From Methyloglobulus sp. (GTDB taxonomy: Bacteria; Pseudomonadota; Gammaproteobacteria; Methylococcales; Methylomonadaceae): 32,413 nt of DNA. The position numbers and the translations under genes are program-made. Positions within the stretch are counted from its first letter, which is position 1. Each line of letters begins with the position of its first letter. Below the pieces are notes generated by a model that worked only from the letters and a program-made list of their open reading frames with translations, made no database searches and was not told the origin of the DNA. Of this stretch, positions 26,668-32,413 are shown piece after piece. Location of the stretch: positions 1-32,413 of the forward strand of contig SHZQ01000006.1 of the NCBI GenBank assembly GCA_009695535.1, read 5' to 3'.

Positions 26668-27407
26668 CTACCGTTTTATTAATATATTTAATTCATCTAT
26701 TGTATAAGGGGGGTCTTTTTTGTGTAGCATTGCGTGGCAATTAGGACATACAGGACGAAGGTCTTTAACAGGACTAACTTCGTACACCTGCTTCTTATCC
26801 GAGACCTTAATTAAATGATGCACTTCGATGAAATCCTTCCCAATATCCCCATACACTTTTTCAAAATTAAAACCACATACAACACATGTGACACCGTGGT
26901 ATTCAATGCATTTTTCCCTGGCGATCCGATTCCTTTCATACTTATTTACTAATATTGTCGTTTTGCCACCTTCAAAATGTGCTTCATTAGATTTACTCAT
27001 TTCGCCTGGGTAAACAACTGAATCTAAATCTTCGTTTGTATTTGGTGGCGTGTATTCTGCGTAATGATAAATAGCCTTCCTTACATCATCAAAATTTTCA
27101 GTTTTCCATAATGGGTAATGCGGCTCAGGCTGTGTTTGTACATACCTGTCGTACTCCCTACCAAACAACTGTTTCAAAAAACCGTACATCCGTTCTTCAA
27201 TTGAGCGCCCCTGCAATGAAACTGTATATCCCTTTTCTTGCAATCCAGTCCCCAACCGCTCCCCGTAAATACCAACGATGCTAATGTTTTCTTTTTTTTC
27301 TTTTGTTGCTTAACTTCTAGCTTGTACTTTTCAGATGTGGAGTTTATTTCATCAACAATTTTTTGAAGTTCGGTTATTAATGGTTCAATTCTTTTTTTTA
27401 TAGTCAT
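26668..27407 (-). CDS. HNH endonuclease split over two frames joined at a -1 slippery site
   Basis: Two overlapping frames. The first starts at ATG 27407 (GGGGAAG just upstream) and encodes a helical, lysine-rich segment; left alone it ends at 27174 after 77 residues. The second, open from at least 27291 to the stop at 26668, carries an HNH nuclease: CVVCGFNFEKVYG, IEVHHLIKVSD and LRPVCPNCHAMLHK, with the zinc cysteines and the catalytic HH. It has no good start codon of its own (a TTG at 27255 lacks a site). The frames meet at A AAA AAG (27297-27291); a -1 shift would give about 246 residues. A one-base deletion in the A8 run, or a sequencing error, is equally compatible. Such McrA-like HNH proteins often act in defence. 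Confidence 0.75.
27291..27297 (-). other. A AAA AAG slippery heptamer (candidate -1 frameshift site)
   Basis: In the zero frame of the upstream ORF, codons 38 and 39 are AAA AAG, preceded by A, inside an eight-A run at 27292-27299. This is the same heptamer used by E. coli dnaX and many IS elements. After slippage the next codons read GAA AAC ATT AGC, entering the HNH frame. No downstream pseudoknot was demonstrated. Confidence 0.5.
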
Positions 27408-27431
27408 AACTTCCCCATAATATCTAATACA

Positions 27432-28700
27432 CTAAATAACCACACCTGTTTGCAGAGTATGGGTTACTTTGCCTTTAAACGTCACGCCCCAAAACGGTGT
27501 ATTAATGCCTTGGCTACGCCAGCTTTCTGAATTGACTTGCCATTCCCACTCAGGATCGAAAATACACAAGTCAGCAGCAAAGCCTGGGGTTAATGCACCG
27601 CTATTAAGTTGCAGTATTTGCGCGGGTTTATGGGTTAATGCGGCGATGCCCTGTTCTAAAGTTATTGCACGTTGATCTACCAACTTTAGCATCAAGGGCA
27701 ACAGTGTTTCCAGCGACGAAACACCGGGTTCGGTTTCTGGGAAAGCGCCCAACTTAGCATCGATATCGTGCGGTTGGTGGTCGGAACAAATGCTGTCGAT
27801 AGTGCCATTAGCCAAGCCTTCCCTCAGGGCTTCTTTATCTCGCATCGAACGGAATGGCGGCAAGACGTGATAAGCACTGTCGAAAGGGATCATGTCGTCT
27901 TCCGTCAGATGTAATTGATGGATTGCGACATCGGCGCTGACTGCCAAGCCGTATTTTTTGGCTTGATGGAGTTTGATGACTGAGCGTCTGCTGCTGATCT
28001 GACCGAAGTGGACGCGACAACCCGTCAATTCGGCTAATTCCAGACATTGTGCCAAAGCGATGGTTTCTGCAGCATCGGGAATGCTAGGTAATCCGTAACG
28101 AGTCGACAGCCTACCTTCATGGACGCAGCCGTTATTTGCCAACCAAACATCGTTAGGTCGAAAGATCAACAATAAATCATGGCTGGCGGCATATTCCATT
28201 GCTCGCCTAAGTACCAGCAGGTTTTTCACCGGCTGATTAGCGTTACTGACCGCAACGCAACCGGCATCTTTTAAGGCAAGCATGGCACTTAGCTCTGTGC
28301 CCTCCAGCTTTTGAGTGAGCGCGGCTATCGGCAAAATTTGCGTATAGCCGGTTTTTTCAGCTTGGTCTTTTATGAGTTCGGCAACCGCACGAGCATCAAT
28401 GACAGGTATTGTGTCTGGCTGTAAGCACATCGTGGTGATGCCTGATGCGGCTGCGGCGGCGGTTTCACTAGCGAAAGTGGCTTTGCGGCCTTGTCCTGGC
28501 TCACGTAGCCTAGTGCTTAGGTCGATAAAGCCTGGACAGACGATTTGGTTGTTGGCATCAATTATCCTATCCGCTTTAAATCCGGCGGGTTCGTTGGTTA
28601 CCGATGCTATTTTGCCGTCGGTAATATAAACCGAGCCGATACGGTCTATTTTGTTGGCGGGGTCGATAATCCTGCCGTCTTTGATGAGTATGCGTTCCAT
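27432..28700 (-). CDS. pyrX: Dihydroorotase-like protein, probably non-catalytic PyrC' (PyrX)
   Basis: Encodes 422 residues of an amidohydrolase-fold protein. The ATG at 28700 shares a base with the pyrB TGA; a longer frame back to 28904 lies inside pyrB and is rejected. Active dihydroorotases have DxHxHxRxPG; here the corresponding DLSTRLREPGQ has Ser62 and Thr63-Arg64 in place of both histidines, so the binuclear metal site cannot form normally. The later SDHQPHD keeps the catalytic Asp region. In Pseudomonas an inactive PyrC' is needed for assembly and stability of aspartate transcarbamoylase (PyrB), and the overlapping pyrB-pyrC' arrangement here indicates the same role. A true dihydroorotase must be encoded elsewhere. 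Confidence 0.9.
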   Translation of the reverse strand: MERILIKDGRIIDPANKIDRIGSVYITDGKIASVTNEPAGFKADRIIDANNQIVCPGFIDLSTRLREPGQGRKATFASETAAAAASGITTMCLQPDTIPVIDARAVAELIKDQAEKTGYTQILPIAALTQKLEGTELSAMLALKDAGCVAVSNANQPVKNLLVLRRAMEYAASHDLLLIFRPNDVWLANNGCVHEGRLSTRYGLPSIPDAAETIALAQCLELAELTGCRVHFGQISSRRSVIKLHQAKKYGLAVSADVAIHQLHLTEDDMIPFDSAYHVLPPFRSMRDKEALREGLANGTIDSICSDHQPHDIDAKLGAFPETEPGVSSLETLLPLMLKLVDQRAITLEQGIAALTHKPAQILQLNSGALTPGFAADLCIFDPEWEWQVNSESWRSQGINTPFWGVTFKGKVTHTLQTGVVI

Positions 28701-29665
28701 CACAAACCCTCCTGTTTCTGCATCGCCATTGCCATGATTGCCATGCGGATGGCAATGCCGTTGCTCACTTGCTTGAGGATAACCGACTGTGGGCCGTCCG
28801 CCACGTTGGAGTCGATTTCCACACCCCGGTTGATGGGGCCTGGGTGCATGACTATCGCATCGGGTTTGGCAATTTTTAATCGTTTTTCGGTTAACCCGAA
28901 GCACTTGAAATATTCGCTTTCGCTGGGTAGCAGCGCGGCACTCATGCGTTCTTTTTGCAAGCGCAGCATGATAATGACATCAATATCTTTCAAGCCATCA
29001 GCAAGATTGTGCGAAACCGTCACACCCATAGATTCAACCTGGGCAGGCAATAAGGTTTTGGGGGCAATGACACGGACTTCTGCGACACCCAAGGTATTAA
29101 GTGCCTGAATATCCGAACGAGCAACACGGGAATGCAGGATGTCACCGACGATGGCAACCCGTAAGTTTGCAAAATCGCCTTTCATCTGCCGGATGGTAAA
29201 CATATCCAGCATGGCCTGAGTAGGATGAGCGTGTTGCCCATCTCCTGCATTGATGACGCTGACGTTGGGTGCAGCATGTTGAGCGATAAAGTGCGCCGCG
29301 CCACTGATGCCATGACGAACGACAAACATATCGACATACATGGCTTCCAGATTGCGGATAGTATCGAGCAAGCTTTCGCCTTTGGAGGTCGATGAAGTGG
29401 CAATGCTCATGCTTAACACGTCGGCTGACAAACGCCGAGCGGCGAGTTCAAATGTCGTGCGAGTACGGGTGCTGTTTTCAAAAAACAAGTTGACGATACT
29501 TTTGCCGCGCAGCAGCGGAATTTTTTTGATGCGCTGATCTTCCGTGCCGACAAAAGATTCCGCCAGATCCAGGATTTCTATCAATAAAGCTTTATCCAGC
29601 CCTTCAATGGTCAGAAAGTGCTTGAGTTTGCCTTCCGAATTTAATTGTAAGTTATTGGACATCAT
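28700..29665 (-). CDS. pyrB: Aspartate carbamoyltransferase catalytic subunit
   Basis: Encodes 321 residues, somewhat long at the N terminus as in the Pseudomonas-type enzyme. The carbamoyl phosphate site is [13 protein letters not shown] (Ser65, Thr66, Arg67, Thr68), with HPTQAMLD and the later [13 protein letters not shown] also conserved. It condenses carbamoyl phosphate with aspartate in de novo pyrimidine synthesis. The ATG overlaps the ruvX stop (ATGA), and the stop overlaps the pyrC' start (TGATG), so the three genes are translationally coupled. No pyrR lies before it, although pyrR sits between ruvX and pyrB in Pseudomonas. Confidence 0.97.
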   Translation of the reverse strand: MMSNNLQLNSEGKLKHFLTIEGLDKALLIEILDLAESFVGTEDQRIKKIPLLRGKSIVNLFFENSTRTRTTFELAARRLSADVLSMSIATSSTSKGESLLDTIRNLEAMYVDMFVVRHGISGAAHFIAQHAAPNVSVINAGDGQHAHPTQAMLDMFTIRQMKGDFANLRVAIVGDILHSRVARSDIQALNTLGVAEVRVIAPKTLLPAQVESMGVTVSHNLADGLKDIDVIIMLRLQKERMSAALLPSESEYFKCFGLTEKRLKIAKPDAIVMHPGPINRGVEIDSNVADGPQSVILKQVSNGIAIRMAIMAMAMQKQEGL

Positions 29666-30129
29666 TGCGGCGCGTTGTCATTCAACCAAGTTTGCAATAT
29701 AAGCTGCGCCGCCAGTTGATCCTGGACTGCCCAGAGCTTTGTTGCGCTTAGGTTTACCTCGTCAAATAACATTTGCTTGGCCTCAAAGGTGGATAAAGTT
29801 TCGTCTTGCTGGAACACTGGCAAATGGTATCTGCCGTCTAATTGTCGGCAAAATTTTAACATACGTGGGGTGATAAGGTTATCAGAGCCATCCATTTGTT
29901 TAGAAATGCCAACAACCAAGCCGATAGGTCGCCATTCGTTGATGAGTTTGCTTATGCCTGCCCAATCTGGATTTTGGTTAACGGAACGTAAGGTTAATAG
30001 AGGACTGGCGATGCCTGTCACTAGATGACCAACTGCAACCCCTATTTTTTTACTGCCAAAGTCAAAGCCTAGATAGGTTTCATCGTGCGTTTTGCTCTGT
30101 AATGGGTCTTGCTTCACGGGGTAACCCAC
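29662..30129 (-). CDS. ruvX: Putative pre-16S rRNA nuclease / Holliday junction resolvase-like YqgF
   Basis: Encodes 155 residues from a GTG at 30129; 4 bases separate it from the yqgE stop. The RNase H-like fold is shown by [15 protein letters not shown] near residue 20 (catalytic Asp23), an acidic QDETLST segment and a C-terminal [12 protein letters not shown] with another acid. The family processes the 5' end of pre-16S rRNA and was once thought to resolve Holliday junctions. An internal start around LGFDFG is possible, but the GTG fits spacing and length. Confidence 0.94.
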   Translation of the reverse strand: MGYPVKQDPLQSKTHDETYLGFDFGSKKIGVAVGHLVTGIASPLLTLRSVNQNPDWAGISKLINEWRPIGLVVGISKQMDGSDNLITPRMLKFCRQLDGRYHLPVFQQDETLSTFEAKQMLFDEVNLSATKLWAVQDQLAAQLILQTWLNDNAPQ

Positions 30130-30133
30130 GATA

Positions 30134-30694
30134 TCAACAATGCCCTGCTGGCGTGGTCAACTGATTAATATCGACACCTATTTGGCTGGCGGCAGTATTC
30201 CAGCGCTGATTTACGGGGGTTTCAAACAAAATTTGTTTGGCACAAGGCGTATTTAACCAGGAATTACTTAGCATTTCTTTTTCCAGTTGCCCTTCACTCC
30301 AGCCGGCATAACCCAGGGCAATCAAATATTTTTTCGGACCTTCTCCTGCGGCAATCGCCTCTATGACATCGCGGGAGGTGGTCAGCGAAATATCTTCTGA
30401 AACCGGCAAGGTCATATCCCAAGCCCCACACGCACTGTGAACGACAAATCCCCTATCCTGCTGCACTGGACCACCGGAAAATACCAGCGTTTCTGCCGTC
30501 TCTAACGCAGCGGCAGTTATATCCATTTGTTTAAAGATTTCACCCAGTTTCATCTCAGCAGATCGGTTAATCACAATGCCTAATGCACCTTCTTTGGTGT
30601 GCTGACATAGATAGGTGACGGTGTGATGGAAAATGGGCTCTATCAAACTCGGCATGGCGATGATGAATTGATTATTGAGATAGTTTCCACTCAT
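30134..30694 (-). CDS. yqgE: UPF0301/AlgH family protein YqgE
   Basis: Encodes 186 residues, the family length. Diagnostic sequences include YLNNQFIIAMPSL near the N terminus, FHHTVTYLCQHTKEGALGIVINR, FSGGPVQQDRGFVVH and LGYAGWSEGQLEKEM. The function is not established; in Pseudomonas the homologue was linked to alginate regulation. It lies between tonB (33-base gap) and ruvX, the conserved order. Confidence 0.96.
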   Translation of the reverse strand: MSGNYLNNQFIIAMPSLIEPIFHHTVTYLCQHTKEGALGIVINRSAEMKLGEIFKQMDITAAALETAETLVFSGGPVQQDRGFVVHSACGAWDMTLPVSEDISLTTSRDVIEAIAAGEGPKKYLIALGYAGWSEGQLEKEMLSNSWLNTPCAKQILFETPVNQRWNTAASQIGVDINQLTTPAGHC

Positions 30695-30727
30695 TTTGGC
30701 AATCCTATTTGCTGATGGTAGCGGTTA

Positions 30728-31609
30728 TTATGGCGCAGTCATTCCCGATTCGTCAGAAAATTTCCATTTTCGGGTAATCACCAAGACATTGACTTCCTTT
30801 AGCAGGTCACTTGGCAGTGCCGAAAAAGGGGCGCTCATTCGCACAATCCGCTTTGCAGCCTCATCAAGCGCAGGATAGCCGGAAGGTCTAGATATACGAA
30901 TACTGTAAATACTGCCATCCGCTTTTATACCGACATCCATAGTTAATGTCCCCGAAAAATTTTTCTGTTGGGCGATTGCAGGATAATTCATGTTGCCTGT
31001 ATGTTCGACTTTCCGCTCCCAGTCTTTAACATATTGAGCTGCCACATATTTATGAGCGCTTACGGAATTGGCAAACTTGATTTTAGCTTGATCGGAGCTT
31101 TGTTGCTTGAGCCTGATTTCAGTGCCGTATTGCGTAATCTGCTGCTGTACACTTTCCGCCGTCAACTGCGGATGCCTTTCCGTGTCGCGTGTCGCTTCAG
31201 GATGCTGCTCAGAAACGACTTTTGCGACCGCTTTTTGTTGCGTGATGAGCTTTTGTTTAGCTTTGGGTTCTGCAAGTGCTTGTTCGCTTTTTTCAACCTG
31301 TCTTTTTTGACTATTACCCTGACTAGCTATTCTTTGCGCTGGCGGCTGTGTCCTCTGGACTTTTTCACCCACGCCTATCTGATTGTCCTGCGCTAAAAAT
31401 TTTGCTTGTCTGGGTGCTTTCTTGGCGGGTGTGCTGACTAAGGTAACATCAATGGATAGACTGTTTTGGATAGATGGCTCAGGCTCACTGAAACGGATGC
31501 CAAGGATAATAGTAATATGCACGATAGCCGCAATAAATAAGGCCACCAGTAACCGATCATTATTAGTGATGGTGCTTGTTGAATCGAAACTTGCCGGATT
31601 TACCGTCAT
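30728..31609 (-). CDS. tonB: Energy transducer TonB
   Basis: Encodes 293 residues. A short cytoplasmic start leads to one membrane helix (about 20-38), a long proline/lysine/glutamine-rich periplasmic linker with coiled-coil character, and a C-terminal TonB domain (YVKDWERKVEHTGNMNYP, then GTLTMDVGIKADGSIYSI and RPSGYPALDEAAKRIVRM). TonB transmits proton motive force to outer-membrane receptors. This TonB type occurs next to gshB in Pseudomonas and relatives; no exbB/exbD genes are adjacent. The start overlaps the gshB stop by 4 bases. Confidence 0.93.
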   Translation of the reverse strand: MTVNPASFDSTSTITNNDRLLVALFIAAIVHITIILGIRFSEPEPSIQNSLSIDVTLVSTPAKKAPRQAKFLAQDNQIGVGEKVQRTQPPAQRIASQGNSQKRQVEKSEQALAEPKAKQKLITQQKAVAKVVSEQHPEATRDTERHPQLTAESVQQQITQYGTEIRLKQQSSDQAKIKFANSVSAHKYVAAQYVKDWERKVEHTGNMNYPAIAQQKNFSGTLTMDVGIKADGSIYSIRISRPSGYPALDEAAKRIVRMSAPFSALPSDLLKEVNVLVITRKWKFSDESGMTAP

Positions 31610-32413
31610 TTCAACGCAATTTCAATGTGATCCATCAACAAACCGCTAATATTCAAGTCGAACTGTTTGTCTAACTCCTGTACGCAGGTTGGGCTGGTGA
31701 CGTTGATTTCAGTCAGAGTTGATCCAATGACATCTAAGCCTACGAATACCAGGCCTTTTTCCCGTAACGTAGGACCAACTTGATTGGCAATCCAGCGATC
31801 TTGATCGGATAGCGCCCTGCCCTGACCCGTCCCACCAGCCGCCAGATTACCACGGCTTTCACCGCTGGCGGGGATACGGGCAAGACAATACGGCACGGGT
31901 TCGCCATTAATCATCAGGATGCGCTTGTCACCGTCTTTTATCTCAGGTAGATATTTTTGCGCCATTACTTGACGACTGTTGTGCTGAGTCATCGTTTCCA
32001 AAATCACGCTTAGGTTCGGATCGCCTTCGCGCAAATGAAAAATGGATGCCCCGCCCATGCCATCCAAGGGCTTGACAATAATTTCACCCAGCTCATGCAG
32101 GAATTGCTTAATCCTGTCTGCATCCCTAGTGACTAAAGTTTCAGTGCAACATTGTGGAAACCAAGCTGTAAACAGCTTTTCATTCGCGTCACGTAAAGAT
32201 TGCGGCTTGTTGACCACGTACACTCCAGCATGTTCCGCCAGTTCCAGTATATAAGTCGCATACAGATACTCCTGGTCAAACGGCGGATCTTTGCGCATGA
32301 TGATGACATCAAGCGAATCCAACGCTATGCCTTGTTCGGCAACAAAGTTAAACCATTGCTTTTCATTACGTTGCACCGTCAACGTTCGGGTTTTGGCATA
32401 AGCTTTACCATTC
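31606..32413 (-). CDS. gshB: Glutathione synthetase, 5' end beyond the window
   Basis: The frame is open to the right edge (upstream residues NGKAYAKTRTL), so the gene continues outside; a TTG at 32382 is internal, not the start. About 268 residues are visible of an expected 315 or so. The ATP-grasp domain is evident: VIIMRKDPPFDQEYLYATY, VVNKPQSLRDANEKLF, VKPLDGMGGASIF (glycine-rich ATP loop), and the C-terminal FVGLDVIGSTLTEINVTSPT. It joins gamma-glutamylcysteine and glycine to make glutathione, which also takes part in formaldehyde detoxification in many bacteria. It overlaps tonB by 4 bases and is probably the first gene of the operon here. Confidence 0.96.
   Translation of the reverse strand, partial: NGKAYAKTRTLTVQRNEKQWFNFVAEQGIALDSLDVIIMRKDPPFDQEYLYATYILELAEHAGVYVVNKPQSLRDANEKLFTAWFPQCCTETLVTRDADRIKQFLHELGEIIVKPLDGMGGASIFHLREGDPNLSVILETMTQHNSRQVMAQKYLPEIKDGDKRILMINGEPVPYCLARIPASGESRGNLAAGGTGQGRALSDQDRWIANQVGPTLREKGLVFVGLDVIGSTLTEINVTSPTCVQELDKQFDLNISGLLMDHIEIALK

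Noticed and set aside
27253-27255. TTG at 27255 as an independent start of the HNH gene
   Set aside because: No ribosome binding site; protein-like sequence (NISIVGIYGERL) continues upstream of it in the same frame to the slippery site.
28701-28904. In-frame upstream extension of pyrC'
   Set aside because: The extra 68 codons are the antiphase of the pyrB C-terminal coding sequence and have no family resemblance; the ATG at 28700 overlaps the pyrB stop.
32380-32382. TTG at 32382 as the gshB start
   Set aside because: Upstream in-frame residues match the GshB N-terminal region, so the gene continues beyond the window.

Overview
The window looks like a chromosomal segment of a gammaproteobacterial methylotroph, most plausibly a methanotroph of the Methylococcales. 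The evidence is a canonical formaldehyde-activating enzyme gene (fae), preceded by the end of a CitG/MdcB-family gene, in an otherwise typical gammaproteobacterial gene order: ffs-dnaX-ybaB-recR, a ccmABCDEFGHI cluster, alaC/hom/thrC, and gshB-tonB-yqgE-ruvX-pyrB-pyrC'. The species assignment is inference; no 16S rRNA or methane monooxygenase gene is present.

Layout. 1-766: C1 metabolism (end of a citG-like gene, fae, a strong hairpin terminator). 1123-2340 (minus): RhlE-type DEAD-box helicase. 2849-6346 (plus): dnaE, the replicative polymerase. 6711-9413 (plus): 4.5S SRP RNA, then dnaX, ybaB/ebfC and recR. 9470-9844: degraded repeats and an internally deleted IS3-family element. 9858-18962 (minus): slyX and a cytochrome c maturation cluster transcribed in the order ccmA-B-(diiron-like protein)-C-D-E-F-(DUF2281-like)-(NYN/LOTUS)-G-H-I. 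19066-26603 (minus): rlmB, a lipoprotein pseudogene, thrC, hom, a palindromic repeat complex, a second small pseudogene, alaC and a polysaccharide flippase. 26668-32413 (minus): a frame-disrupted HNH endonuclease gene, then the gshB-tonB-yqgE-ruvX-pyrB-pyrC' operon, with gshB running off the right edge.

How genes work together. CcmAB/CcmC/CcmD/CcmE handle and chaperone heme, CcmF/H/I ligate heme to apocytochromes, and CcmG supplies reductant; this fits an organism whose methanol and formaldehyde oxidation depends on c-type cytochromes. DnaE and DnaX belong to the same polymerase III holoenzyme, and RecR and YbaB follow DnaX as in many Gammaproteobacteria. Hom and ThrC make threonine from aspartate semialdehyde. 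PyrB is followed by a dihydroorotase-like partner that has lost its first metal-binding histidines.

Most worth a second look: (1) a DUF2281-like small protein overlapping a PIN-like NYN/LOTUS nuclease gene, inserted with overlapping junctions between ccmF and ccmG; (2) an unrecognised protein with ferritin-like diiron motifs between ccmB and ccmC; (3) an HNH endonuclease gene whose two frames meet at a canonical A AAA AAG slippery heptamer; (4) two small genes each interrupted by one in-frame stop; (5) a nested palindromic repeat complex downstream of alaC. None is proven to be a new system. Items 1 and 2 are the best candidates for undescribed biology linked to cytochrome maturation.
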